Assembly: GCF_011927835.1 (NCBI RefSeq)
Contig: NZ_JAATJH010000010.1
Location: 40,914-104,913, forward strand
Source: Neolewinella antarctica
GTDB lineage: Bacteria; Bacteroidota; Bacteroidia; Chitinophagales; Saprospiraceae
DNA length: 64,000 nucleotides
Direction of reading: 5' to 3'
Below are positions 25,783-34,242 of the stretch, in pieces (position 1 is the first letter of the stretch; the number at the start of each line of letters is the position of its first letter). Below the pieces are notes generated by a model. The model was not told where the DNA came from and made no database searches. It worked only from the letters and a program-made list of their open reading frames with translations. Position numbers and translations under genes: made by a program.

Positions 25783-27276
25783 TCACATCGCTCCGAGTGT
25801 GGAGAGAATTTGCTCGGTATACGCAGCTTGTAGTTCACTTATTTTATCTTTCCCGTACAGGTCAACCCATTCGTTGGGGTCCGCCCGCAGGTCGTAGAAT
25901 TCACCGGCGATAATATCATTGGGACCGTAATTATGCGGGTCGGCGTCGCGGTTAAAGACCAGAATCAGTTTGTCGTTTTGGGTCCGCCACATGAAGGCCG
26001 CTTCACCCTCCCGTTCGTGGAGGGCGCTGAAACTACCTTCCCGGGCGGCGGGTTGCAGGAGGCTGTGGCCGGGTAGATCGGGTGCCCCTGCGATGCCCGC
26101 TGCTTCCAGCAGGGTCGGAAGTACGTCGACCAGATCCACCGCGCGGTTATCAACCGTTCCCCGTTGCATCGTCTCCGCGAGTGCGCTTCCGGTGATGATG
26201 AGCGGGACGCGGACACTGGCGTCGTACAGACAATATTTATTGAACCGGTAGTAGTGCTCACCGAGCATCTCGCCATGGTCGGCGGTGTAGACGATGATCG
26301 AGTTCTCCAGAATACCCTTCTTCTCGAGTTCCCGCAGGGTGCGGCCGAGCATGTCGTCGATCCAGGTAATGTTAGCGTAGTAACGCATCGTCATCAGTTT
26401 CCACTGCTCTTCCGTAGCGTCCTTCCAGAAGCCCTCGTACATTTCTCGGCGGTTGACACCGTTGGCGTGGGGGCTGTAATCGACGCTCCAGGGGGGCTGG
26501 ACGGCGTAGGTAATCTCGTCCAGATCGTACTTGCCTTCGTAGCCCGCCGGGGGGTTGTGGCCGGCGTGGGGTTTCATGTAGCTGAGGTAGAAAAATAGGG
26601 GGCGCTCGTCTTCGCGGCCCCGGACGTATTCGATGGCTTTTTCGTTGATCCAGCCATCGCGGTGGTCGCCTTCGGGAAGTTCACTGGTGAAGCCTAGGTA
26701 GCCAACGTTATTTTCTTCTCCGGGGCCCATGGGTTCGACCTCGACGTCGTAGCGGGCTTTTTTCTCGGCGTCGACCTGCGCCATCGTGACGCCGCCTACT
26801 TCCGGGATCTCCGAGGTGTAGCGGGTTTCGAAACCGCGGGTGTCGGTCTTGTATTTGCCCCAGTGCGCCTTACCGAAGCCGGCCGTTTCGTAGCCGGCCT
26901 CCTGGAAGTACTGGGCCATGGTTTTACCGGGCAGCTCGCCGTCCTTGACGCCGCCACTGTTGCGAAAGACGCCCGTCTGGCTGGGGTACATACCAAACAT
27001 GATCGAGTTGCGGCTCGGCACGCACATCGGGGCCTGGCAAACCGCTTGCTGAAAGGATACCCCGTCGGCCATCATGCCGTCCAGCGTGGGGGTAATGACC
27101 TGTGGGTTGATTTTACCGATGGCATCCCAGCGGTGCTGGTCGTCCATGATGAAAATGACGTTGGGTCGCTGCTGTTCCCCGACTTCCGTGGTACTCGCCT
27201 CAGCGTTTGTTTGGGCGCGGTCGCAGGTGCAGAGTAAACCCGTAAGTAGCAATAAAATGCAGGCTGAATAGTGCAT
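25783..27276 (-). CDS. S1 family sulfatase (CVPSR type)
   Basis: 497 aa from the ATG at 27276. An in-frame ATG at 27306 adds ten residues but moves the hydrophobic signal away from the N-terminus. The signal segment ends LLCTCDRAQ, where the Cys may be lipidated. Sulfatase core: VIFIMDDQHRWD (metal-binding DD) and the formylglycine motif C85-V-P-S-R in MCVPSRNSIMFG. The later YTADHGEMLGEH is the second metal site. A Cys-type sulfatase needs a formylglycine-generating or anSME enzyme, not found in the window. It should remove sulfate esters from the polysaccharide or its oligomers. Downstream of rhaM on the same strand with a 149-nt gap. Confidence 0.9.
   Translation of the reverse strand: MHYSACILLLLTGLLCTCDRAQTNAEASTTEVGEQQRPNVIFIMDDQHRWDAIGKINPQVITPTLDGMMADGVSFQQAVCQAPMCVPSRNSIMFGMYPSQTGVFRNSGGVKDGELPGKTMAQYFQEAGYETAGFGKAHWGKYKTDTRGFETRYTSEIPEVGGVTMAQVDAEKKARYDVEVEPMGPGEENNVGYLGFTSELPEGDHRDGWINEKAIEYVRGREDERPLFFYLSYMKPHAGHNPPAGYEGKYDLDEITYAVQPPWSVDYSPHANGVNRREMYEGFWKDATEEQWKLMTMRYYANITWIDDMLGRTLRELEKKGILENSIIVYTADHGEMLGEHYYRFNKYCLYDASVRVPLIITGSALAETMQRGTVDNRAVDLVDVLPTLLEAAGIAGAPDLPGHSLLQPAAREGSFSALHEREGEAAFMWRTQNDKLILVFNRDADPHNYGPNDIIAGEFYDLRADPNEWVDLYGKDKISELQAAYTEQILSTLGAM
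27211..27231 (-). repeat. short interspersed repeat at a signal-peptide end
   Basis: On the minus strand TGCACCTGCGACCGCGCCCA, read in frame as CTCDRAQ in the sulfatase signal region. Confidence 0.75.
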
Positions 27277-27425
27277 GGATACGTTGTTTCTAATTGATTT
27301 AATCACGCAATAAATTTGGCGAGCTACCGTTTGATAGCAATATTTTTAATTACTGGCCTTACGCAATCAGGTTTTGCCACAAAAGCACGGAACCACAAAA
27401 GTATAGGGCACAAGGTACTTCGATG

Positions 27426-27740
27426 TTAGGCCAGGTGAAACACCTCGCGCAGACTTTTCGACTCCGGGCTACCATCGGCGTTCGTACGCATGAGTGGCTC
27501 CATACTTTCCCACCAGCGCTTGCAAACGTCGGTGGTGGAAACAGCCGCCCACTTCTCCTCCGATTCGATCTCGGCGTAGCCGAACAGCGTTTTATTATCC
27601 TCACCCAGGTGGGTGCTGTAATTGTGGACGCCGTGCTCTTTCAGCATCGTGGCCATTTCCGGCCAGATCGGATTATGGCGCTTGATGTACTCCGCGACTT
27701 TATCCGGATAAACTTGGAGGGTAAATACTTTTCTTTGCAT
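27426..27740 (-). CDS. rhaM: L-rhamnose mutarotase
   Basis: 104 aa, normal family length. Interconverts the alpha and beta anomers of L-rhamnose before isomerisation. The sequence begins MQRKVFTLQVYPDKVAEYI and continues RHNPIWPEM, with H22 in the family's catalytic position, then HNYSTHL, and a tryptophan-rich segment (KRWWESMEPLM). These features match the RhaM/DUF718 family. Cytoplasmic, no signal peptide. It starts 25 nt after the stop of the GH71/GH99-like gene, so the two are probably cotranscribed. It is direct evidence that rhamnose is a product of this locus. rhaA, rhaB and rhaD are not in the window. Confidence 0.92.
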   Translation of the reverse strand: MQRKVFTLQVYPDKVAEYIKRHNPIWPEMATMLKEHGVHNYSTHLGEDNKTLFGYAEIESEEKWAAVSTTDVCKRWWESMEPLMRTNADGSPESKSLREVFHLA

Positions 27741-27765
27741 CGCGTAATCGTTTGTGTTGTAAAAG

Positions 27766-29595
27766 TTACCGCAACTTGCAGCGGTAATTAAATCTCGCGC
27801 TCGGTGCGCTGTCGCCCCGCTCGAGAAAGCGCATGGCGTCGCCGCCCGAATCTGCGTTATCGGTCCATTTGAATTGTAGCTCTTTTCCTAATTTACCCAG
27901 CAACTTGCGGGGAATCTTCAGTTCGAGTTGATTAACATTGACGGAAACGGGTATCTGTGCCACGTCCGTCCAGACCCAACCACCATTTGCTCTTTGTAAT
28001 GACATGGCACCCGCGGCCGCGCCAGAATTGTCCGCCTTTACCGTCGACGCTACTAGCCGGTAGGTATAACCTAAATTATTGGTGCGCTCGCTTCCCGGGT
28101 TACTGAGCAGTAGTTCTAATCCTTCCGGCACTACGTCATCCGGAAGCTCGCCCGCGATGCGCAAGTAGAAAGCTAAGTCCTCACCATCGGCGGCGACTCT
28201 CGCTTCGAGTAGATCGTGGCGCCCCGAAGTGTTTACGTAATTTTTGCTGCCCCCCCACCCTATTTCGTCCCGGTGCTCGACGTCGCCGGCGTGATCGTAA
28301 TAAATTGCCCGCACGGCTTCCCAATCGTCGAATTCACCATCCAGCATAATTGAGTTGTCCGAAACAACCGGCGCCGGGCGCGCGCCCTTGAAGCGACGGA
28401 TTCCGTCGATCATCTGGTAGTAATAGTTATCCCCAAAACCGCCCCGCATCGGCTCGATGTCCCGGCTAAATTCTTCGTTGTACTGATCGACAAAATACGT
28501 TTCCCCCGTCGCAATCGGCTTACCCATTACCCGCTTGGCCTTCCCGTCGGTAAAGCGCATGGCTACCCATTCGTTCCAACCGGTAATGAAAATAAATTCT
28601 GGGTCCACCGCCAGCGCGCGCTCCCATTGCTCGGCGAAGAACCAGCCGGCGCCGGCGTCCGTGCTGTCGGCTGCGGGCTGGTGACCGTCGCGGAAGCTTC
28701 GACCAATGTTGGACACCGGGTGCTGGGCCGTTGAGACGACGATCTGTTCCGGCGTATCCGGGTCGTCGTGCCAGCCGTAATTCTGCGGGTAGTGGTCGAT
28801 CCAGGGCCATTTATCCTTGCCGTCGCCGAACCATTCCTGACCGTCCGTCCAGGCCCAGGAGCGGCGGAAATTGAAGAATTCGGTGATTTCGGGACTTAGA
28901 CCTTCCGGGTTACCCATCAGGAGTGGCTTGCCCTTCCACCGGAACCACAGGTCTTCGTAAAGCCCCTTGTCGTAAAAGCTCGCGAAGAGTTTATCCGTCG
29001 TCGCGACGTGGCGAGAATTGGTGAGAAAGGCCACCTTGGGAACCGCCCACCCGAGCTGCTGTAAACGAGAGAATACGGTACAGACTTTCAGTGCGATCGG
29101 TTGGTACACGACCGCGTTAGTGATATCGAAGACAATCACGTCGACGCCCGCGTCGCCCAGTAATTGGGCGTGTTTGGCAATCACCCAGTCATCGTCGCTG
29201 AGGTAGTAACCAAAATAGGGTTCGCCCCAGTGGTGGAAAGCGTGGTCGGGACCGTACCGCGGATTTTCCGGGTCGTCGAGTAGAATTTTACTAATGTCGT
29301 AGGGGCTCCGGTAACTGACGCCGGCTTGTTTCGGGTGGACGCCTTCCGTAGCCGTCGGTCCCGAATGTTCGTCGTGCCCGTGCGCGCCCAGCCAGGTGAA
29401 GTAGAAGATGCCTACGTGCTTATCCGGGCGGAGGTCGCCCACCTCTTCGTTACTGGGTAAAGATCGGTACAGCGCGTCCGTCGCCGCCCAGGTGTCGGCG
29501 CCCTGTGGGGAGACGTTGGGGGGTGAGGTGGTTTGGGCGCTGAGGAGCGCGGGAAGCGACAACATCAATCCGCAGAAGTATTGAAATATATTCAC
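27766..29595 (-). CDS. GH71/GH99-like glycoside hydrolase, secreted
   Basis: 609 aa with a signal peptide (1-20, ending LLSAQ). Residues about 55-400 resemble the (beta/alpha)8 GH71/GH99-like fold: VGIFYFTWLGAHG, DVIVFDITN, PKVAFLTNS, KPLLMGNPEG and FIFITGWNEWVAMRF. GH99-type enzymes act as endo-alpha-mannosidases, but many marine relatives have unknown specificity, so the substrate is not claimed. Residues about 415-605 look like a C-terminal carbohydrate-binding (CBM9-like) module beginning IMLDGEFDDWEAV. It leads a short operon with rhaM. A short interspersed repeat (28007-28024) is read in frame as GAAAGA. Confidence 0.75.
   Translation of the reverse strand: MNIFQYFCGLMLSLPALLSAQTTSPPNVSPQGADTWAATDALYRSLPSNEEVGDLRPDKHVGIFYFTWLGAHGHDEHSGPTATEGVHPKQAGVSYRSPYDISKILLDDPENPRYGPDHAFHHWGEPYFGYYLSDDDWVIAKHAQLLGDAGVDVIVFDITNAVVYQPIALKVCTVFSRLQQLGWAVPKVAFLTNSRHVATTDKLFASFYDKGLYEDLWFRWKGKPLLMGNPEGLSPEITEFFNFRRSWAWTDGQEWFGDGKDKWPWIDHYPQNYGWHDDPDTPEQIVVSTAQHPVSNIGRSFRDGHQPAADSTDAGAGWFFAEQWERALAVDPEFIFITGWNEWVAMRFTDGKAKRVMGKPIATGETYFVDQYNEEFSRDIEPMRGGFGDNYYYQMIDGIRRFKGARPAPVVSDNSIMLDGEFDDWEAVRAIYYDHAGDVEHRDEIGWGGSKNYVNTSGRHDLLEARVAADGEDLAFYLRIAGELPDDVVPEGLELLLSNPGSERTNNLGYTYRLVASTVKADNSGAAAGAMSLQRANGGWVWTDVAQIPVSVNVNQLELKIPRKLLGKLGKELQFKWTDNADSGGDAMRFLERGDSAPSARFNYRCKLR
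28007..28024 (+). repeat. short interspersed repeat inside a coding sequence
   Basis: GGCACCCGCGGCCGCGCC, antisense to the GH71/GH99-like gene, within its CBM-like region. Confidence 0.55.
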
Positions 29596-29928
29596 GGTGG
29601 TGAGCTGATCTAATTTAACGGATTAATTTACGTGCATTAGGTAGGGTACGAGCGCGAACGAAATCTTCACCACGTAAGGCACAGAAGAAGAAAAGAAGAA
29701 AAGCACACTTGCTTGTCTTTTCTGTGCTTTCTTTTCCCTTGAGTAGTCGGACAATATTATTTTAAGATTTTGACGAGCGCAGCGAGCTGTCTCATCTCCC
29801 CTCTACCTTTGGAGAGGGGCCTGGGGAGAGGGTTAAAAGATGTATGTTCAATATTTTCCAAGTACTTATGTATTTTTTGTGTTCCCACCTTCATTTAAAT
29901 GCCATTAAGCAAAGGCAAGAACCCCCGA
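29596..29928. other. intergenic region with two hairpins
   Basis: 333 nt without a gene. Purine-rich GGCACAGAAGAAGAAAAG (from about 29671) faces CTTTTCTGTGCTTTCTTTTCC (to about 29738). A second hairpin, CCCCTCTACC with GGAGAGGGG (29798-29819), is of a kind that recurs at 46641-46664 and probably ends the rhamnosidase transcript from the left-running gene at 29929. GGACAATATTATTTTAAGATTT (29749-29770) is nearly repeated at 63915-63936. Confidence 0.55.
29798..29819 (-). terminator. hairpin downstream of the GH78-like gene
   Basis: CCCCTCTACC/GGAGAGGGG stem, about 110 nt after the stop of the GH78-like gene. Part of a CTCCCCTCTCC-type repeat found again at 46641-46664. Confidence 0.5.
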
Positions 29929-31710
29929 TCATTTTCTACTCCGCTCCACTTCAATAATTTTCATCCCGTGCGGCACGTCGATCAGCGACTTCACCTCACC
30001 ACTAGCCGTCTTAAAGTGCGTAACGCTGATTATTCCGTGCTTAGAAGGGTAAGTTCCCTTCGCATAGTCTAATTCTCCGAGATGCGGCTCGATGCGTACC
30101 GCGTCTCCCCCTTCCACGAGGCTAATCCCCAGCACGTGCTGGCTCATCCAGGCCGTCGGCCCACTCGCCCAGCCGTGGCAAAAACTGTGGCGGTAGCCGA
30201 CGTAGCAGAACTCCCCGAAATCTCCGTGGATATCCGCTTTGCCTTCCGGCGTCAGCTCGGTGATCGGCGTAGCGTTGCGGCTGTCGTTAATGTCGAAGTC
30301 TTCCCAAAAGGTCGTCGCGCCGAGGTCGAGCATGCCGCCCCAGTATTCCTTGATCACGTCCATGGCACCCGCGTGATCGCCCGCGTCGGCCATCGCTTCG
30401 AGCATGTAGTAGCCATAAAAGGTGGACATGTTTTGCACGCCGTCTTTTTTCAGGATGTCGCGGTTAATCGTTGCGGCGTCCGCCAGCCCGGCCAGGGCCA
30501 TCATGGCACCGGCTTGTTTGGTGGTGTTCCCTTCCGGCGTGTGCTTGCGTAGGCGCGCGGCAACGTCGGTGTACTTAGTGACCAACTCGGGCCGGCCGAG
30601 CGTGCCCATCATGTCGCTGCCGGCCTCGAAGGTGAGAATCATCATCGCCTGCAGACCGGCGTGGGTGGCTTTCGGGTCGGGGCTGGTCGGCCAGTCGAGG
30701 AAGCGGCCACCGTTCAGGATTTCGCTGTCGTTCTCGTCGATAAAAGTCTCGAGCTGCGTCAGCAGGTCCACCATGTAAGTCTCCTGTTCTTGCAAGTATT
30801 CGAGGTCGCCGTAATTGTCGTACCACTGTTTGTGAATAATGAGCCACCACATGGAGTAGCTGCTGATGGTGTTCATCCACTGCGGCAGTGGGTGCTGGTC
30901 GCGGGCGAGGTCGAGGCTGCGCGGCACGACGTCGTTGTTGCCGAATACGGACGCGACGGTCATGATCTCCGGGTGGAGGTCGCCGACCCAGACGAGGCGG
31001 TCGCGCTTGATGCCGTCCCACAAATAATCCTGCATGTTGAGGTGTACGGTGTAGGCACCGACGTTCCAGATTTCGTTGAGGCGCTCGTCGCTGCACTCGA
31101 AGGAGCCCAGGTAAGGCACGTCACGGTAGACAAAGGCGGCCTGCACGGCGTAGAGCGGCATGTTGACGCCCGCGTCCACCACGTCGATCCGGACGAAGCG
31201 GAAGCCCGTCTCCCCCACTTCCACGCTACCGAGCCAGGGCACTTCGATAACAAAGTCCCGCAGGCTGTGCTCGTTGGTTGCGTTTTTGTCGCCACCCACT
31301 TCGGACATACATTCCATGGCCGACTCGCCAAAACGGACGCGGAGTTTGACCGGTTCCTTACTGGGTTTGATGCCCGAACTGATCTTGAGCCCGCCGTGGA
31401 GTTCGCGCCCAAAATCGAGGAGAATGCCCGGTCTGTGGTCCGCGGTACTGATCAACCGCAGCTTTTTCGGGTCGTTGACGGCTACCTGTCCGTTACTCTT
31501 TTCCAGGAGTAGTTCAGAATTTTTGATGAACTCTCCGGTGTCGTCCGACTGCCAGACGATGCGCGTCGGCGTGAGGTAAGTTTTGACCATCGGCGAACGG
31601 TAAGCGTTTTCGATCTCCGCCTGGGTAAAGACGGGAGGAAGAGTCGTCTCTTGGGCGCGGACGCAGGTGCAGAGAAGAAGCGTCAGGAGCAGCGAAAGTA
31701 GATTTTGCAT
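29929..31710 (-). CDS. GH78-like alpha-L-rhamnosidase with altered catalytic motif
   Basis: 593 aa from the ATG at 31710. The frame is open to 31935, but the hydrophobic signal MQNLLSLLLTLLLCTCVRAQ starts here. The six-hairpin (alpha/alpha)6 barrel of GH78 is recognisable (LGSFECSDERLNEIWN, about 205-220). Where the two GH78 enzymes further right have RDERLGW, this one reads D232-G-I-K-R-D-R-LVW, so the usual general-acid glutamate is not in the expected place. The C-terminal region (GWASGPTAWM, 520-590) matches the rhamnosidase C-terminal domain. It may use a different catalytic residue or act on another sugar. It has a GGTACAGGA motif 60 nt upstream. Confidence 0.8.
   Translation of the reverse strand: MQNLLSLLLTLLLCTCVRAQETTLPPVFTQAEIENAYRSPMVKTYLTPTRIVWQSDDTGEFIKNSELLLEKSNGQVAVNDPKKLRLISTADHRPGILLDFGRELHGGLKISSGIKPSKEPVKLRVRFGESAMECMSEVGGDKNATNEHSLRDFVIEVPWLGSVEVGETGFRFVRIDVVDAGVNMPLYAVQAAFVYRDVPYLGSFECSDERLNEIWNVGAYTVHLNMQDYLWDGIKRDRLVWVGDLHPEIMTVASVFGNNDVVPRSLDLARDQHPLPQWMNTISSYSMWWLIIHKQWYDNYGDLEYLQEQETYMVDLLTQLETFIDENDSEILNGGRFLDWPTSPDPKATHAGLQAMMILTFEAGSDMMGTLGRPELVTKYTDVAARLRKHTPEGNTTKQAGAMMALAGLADAATINRDILKKDGVQNMSTFYGYYMLEAMADAGDHAGAMDVIKEYWGGMLDLGATTFWEDFDINDSRNATPITELTPEGKADIHGDFGEFCYVGYRHSFCHGWASGPTAWMSQHVLGISLVEGGDAVRIEPHLGELDYAKGTYPSKHGIISVTHFKTASGEVKSLIDVPHGMKIIEVERSRK
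31651..31671 (-). repeat. short interspersed repeat at a signal-peptide end
   Basis: On the minus strand TGCACCTGCGTCCGCGCCCA, read as CTCVRAQ at the signal-peptide end of the GH78-like protein. Confidence 0.75.
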
Positions 31711-31740
31711 GGTGTCGATCGGTAAGCTGGAATAATGACT

Positions 31741-31779
31741 GGAAGGTAAGTAAGCCGACGGCCGCCCGCGTCCTGTACC
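31741..31779 (-). promoter_or_regulatory. regulon motif GGTACAGGA plus -7-like box
   Basis: On the minus strand AAGGTACAGGACG (GGTACAGGA at 31779-31771) is followed after 22 nt by TACCTTCC (31748-31741). The spacing to the ATG is 60 nt, the same as at the DUF5722 gene. Confidence 0.6.
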
Positions 31780-32099
31780 TTCGGGGTTAGGGCACTCCCG
31801 GAGCGGCCCGGGAATATTCGAGACGCCGCCGCTATCGTCCCCACGTGGGCGAACACTGACGTACCGGCGACGTATTGATTTGAGCGGTAGCGAGCCCACC
31901 AGACAACCGGTTTTCATGGCGTATTCCCCGTGCAAATGACCGACCCCAATGTTTCTGGATCGTTGGACAAGCTTGCTCTAGCGTCGTTGTTATAACATTT
32001 ACCAGCTATCTTTCCGCCGGCCTTAATCTCGCCGCTTTGTATTTTTAGCTTCAATTATCCCGGAGCGCCCCCTGTTCTTACTCTCATCAAGCACTAACC
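31780..32099. other. intergenic region between GH78-like gene and sensor kinase
   Basis: About 320 nt. No gene supported: the open frame extending from the rhamnosidase has no signal or family match here. TATCTTT at 32010-32016 might be a -7 box for the kinase, 83 nt from its start. Confidence 0.35.
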
Positions 32100-33989
32100 T
32101 TGGCTCACACACCGCAACGTTTACGCGTTTTCCTCCTGCTGTTCTGTTTGCCGCTGGTGGCCTCGCTCTACGGCCAACAAATTAACGAGCGACTGGACGT
32201 CATACTGGCTAGCCCCGCCGATACGCACCAGGTGCGTGCCCTGACGAGATACGTGGATAGTTTGTCCGGCAACATGCTGGAAGTGTCCGATAGTTTGTTC
32301 GACCTAGCCCTTGAGTTGGCGCGGGACCTCGACGATGACCGCGGCCTGGCCGAGCTTTATACCGAGCGCTACGCCTACTGTCTGAACGGCAGGAAAATAG
32401 CCGAAGGACAACGGCACGTCGCCCGGGCGATTGAATACGCCCGCACCAGTGGTCGCGATGATTTACTTCGTTCCGCCTACCTGACCGAAGTAATGTTTTT
32501 GATGGTTAGCGGTGACACGGAAGAAGCGGCCACGAGAGCTTCCGCCCTGGCCAGGGAATTTCGTACGTCGGGAAACTTGATTGGTGAATCTGAGGCCTAC
32601 GGTATCTTGGCGTCATTAAGTTCTGGGTTCGGAAACTACGACTTGGCGGTAATTTATGACTCTACCTCCATCGACTTGGCTCTACGCAGTAAATCTCCGG
32701 AAACCATCGAGCGTTCCTATCTCACTGCATCCATGAGCAGCACTTACCGGGGGAACGCGGTAGCCGGCCTCGACCTCGCCGAAAAAGCACTGGCGGTCTC
32801 GCAAGAAATCGGTAGCACGAAAGGGATAAAGAACGGGCTAAGTGCGCGGGCCGCGGCAAACGTCGAACTGGGCAACTACGACGAAGCACTGGCGGATTAC
32901 AAAAAGCTAAAAGTTGGCCAAGGCGAACAGAAGGCGACTTGGCGCATGACGAGCATGGGCAACCTCCTCCAGCGCACGGGCAAACACACGGAAGCCCGCG
33001 CCATTTTACTGGAGGTCGTCCGGATGGTCCAGGCAACCTCGCGGGACCCCATCGACCTAATCGAAACCTACCGCGCTCTCCAGACGGTGGGGTTGAATCA
33101 AATGCAGTACGACAGCGTAGTCAGGTACGAAAGACTAATTGCGGAGCAGCAAGACTCCCTCCAGACCGAAAAAAATATCAAAACCTTATTTGAGCTCGAG
33201 GAGAAGTACCACGCGGAAGAGCAGGAAAACGAAATTCAGTTACAACAGGAGCGACTCAGTCGTCAGCAAATAAAGTTGTACGCCATGGTCTGTGGACTAG
33301 TGCTGGCGCTCGTTGCGGTAGGCGTGTTTTACCTACTGAGCCAGCGCCTCAAAAAACGCAACGCCGAGAACGAACAACTGCTGAAGGATAAAGAAACCCT
33401 AATTGGTGAAATTCACCACCGGGTGAAAAACAACCTTCAAGTAATTTCCAGCCTGCTCCAACTACAGCGCCGCGGGCTGGGTGCCGATAACGAAAAAGGC
33501 CGCGAGGCCCTCCTGGAAAGCCAGAGCCGGGTGGCCGCCATGGGGCTCATCCACAACAAGCTCTACCAGGGCACGGAAGTCACCTCGGTGCACATGCCCG
33601 AATACCTCGAAAACTTAGGAGAAACCTTGCTCGACGCCTACAGTCTGGAAGAGCAGGTGGAAGTATTCTATGACGTGGCGGACATCAAGCTCGACGTGGA
33701 CGTAGCCATTCCCCTCGGCCTCATCATCAACGAATTGATCACCAACGCCCTCAAGTATGCTTTCCCGCAGGGTCGGGAGGGTACCATTGCCATCGGGCTC
33801 CACCACGATCAGGGCCACCTCCGACTGTCCGTTATCGACAACGGAGTGGGCGTACTCGCCGCGGAAAAGCGTTCCGACAGTACCTCCTTCGGCACCAACC
33901 TGATCAAACTACTAACCGATAAACTCAGGGGAACGGCGCGGGTTCTTGACGTAAAAGGTTACGGGATTGAAATCATCTTTGACAAGTAA
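32100..33989 (+). CDS. sensor histidine kinase (TPR sensor, HisKA_2)
   Basis: 629 aa. It starts with TTG at 32100. No ATG gives a signal segment, whereas this start yields RVFLLLFCLPLVASLYGQ. The periplasmic part (about 30-380) is helical with TPR-like repeats, followed by a coiled coil. A transmembrane helix lies at about 394-414 and the cytoplasmic kinase at about 420-629. The phosphoacceptor motif EIHHRVKNNLQ (H439/H440) marks the HisKA_2 family, and the ATP-binding domain has NELITNALKYAF and DNGVG boxes. No response regulator is adjacent, so it is an orphan. Its position among rhamnosidase genes suggests it may sense the polysaccharide, which is inference. Confidence 0.88.
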   Translation: MAHTPQRLRVFLLLFCLPLVASLYGQQINERLDVILASPADTHQVRALTRYVDSLSGNMLEVSDSLFDLALELARDLDDDRGLAELYTERYAYCLNGRKIAEGQRHVARAIEYARTSGRDDLLRSAYLTEVMFLMVSGDTEEAATRASALAREFRTSGNLIGESEAYGILASLSSGFGNYDLAVIYDSTSIDLALRSKSPETIERSYLTASMSSTYRGNAVAGLDLAEKALAVSQEIGSTKGIKNGLSARAAANVELGNYDEALADYKKLKVGQGEQKATWRMTSMGNLLQRTGKHTEARAILLEVVRMVQATSRDPIDLIETYRALQTVGLNQMQYDSVVRYERLIAEQQDSLQTEKNIKTLFELEEKYHAEEQENEIQLQQERLSRQQIKLYAMVCGLVLALVAVGVFYLLSQRLKKRNAENEQLLKDKETLIGEIHHRVKNNLQVISSLLQLQRRGLGADNEKGREALLESQSRVAAMGLIHNKLYQGTEVTSVHMPEYLENLGETLLDAYSLEEQVEVFYDVADIKLDVDVAIPLGLIINELITNALKYAFPQGREGTIAIGLHHDQGHLRLSVIDNGVGVLAAEKRSDSTSFGTNLIKLLTDKLRGTARVLDVKGYGIEIIFDK

Positions 33990-34099
33990 ACGAGTCGCCA
34001 GTTTCACCTAAAAAATTTGAGTTTATCCCCACATCCGGCCACCTCCGTGCCAGCGGACCTGCTGCACCAATGATGTTTATACGCTGGGTGCCAAAGTTC

Positions 34100-34119
34100 T
34101 GGGCGCGGTCGCTGGTGCC
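34100..34119 (-). repeat. short interspersed repeat, intergenic
   Basis: On the minus strand GGCACCAGCGACCGCGCCCA. A degenerate partner lies near 34045-34070. Confidence 0.65.
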
Positions 34120-34179
34120 GTGTAGAAGACGGCGGGAGCCAAGAGATATTTTACCCCCAGTGGATATCCCCTAAGTACG

Positions 34180-34213
34180 AGGACACCCACCGACTTACGT
34201 CAGTGGGTGTCCT
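34180..34213. terminator. hairpin between convergent genes
   Basis: AGGACACCCAC (34180-34190) pairs with GTGGGTGTCCT (34203-34213), with CGAC/GTC pairing inside. It lies between the sensor kinase and the DUF5722-type gene, with no long T-run. Confidence 0.65.
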
Positions 34214-34242
34214 GCATTACGTTCGCAACCGATGCATTCAAT

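Noticed and set aside
31711..31935. 75-residue extension of the GH78-like protein
   Set aside because: It would bury the signal peptide, and the region contains the GGTACAGGA motif and a promoter-like box.
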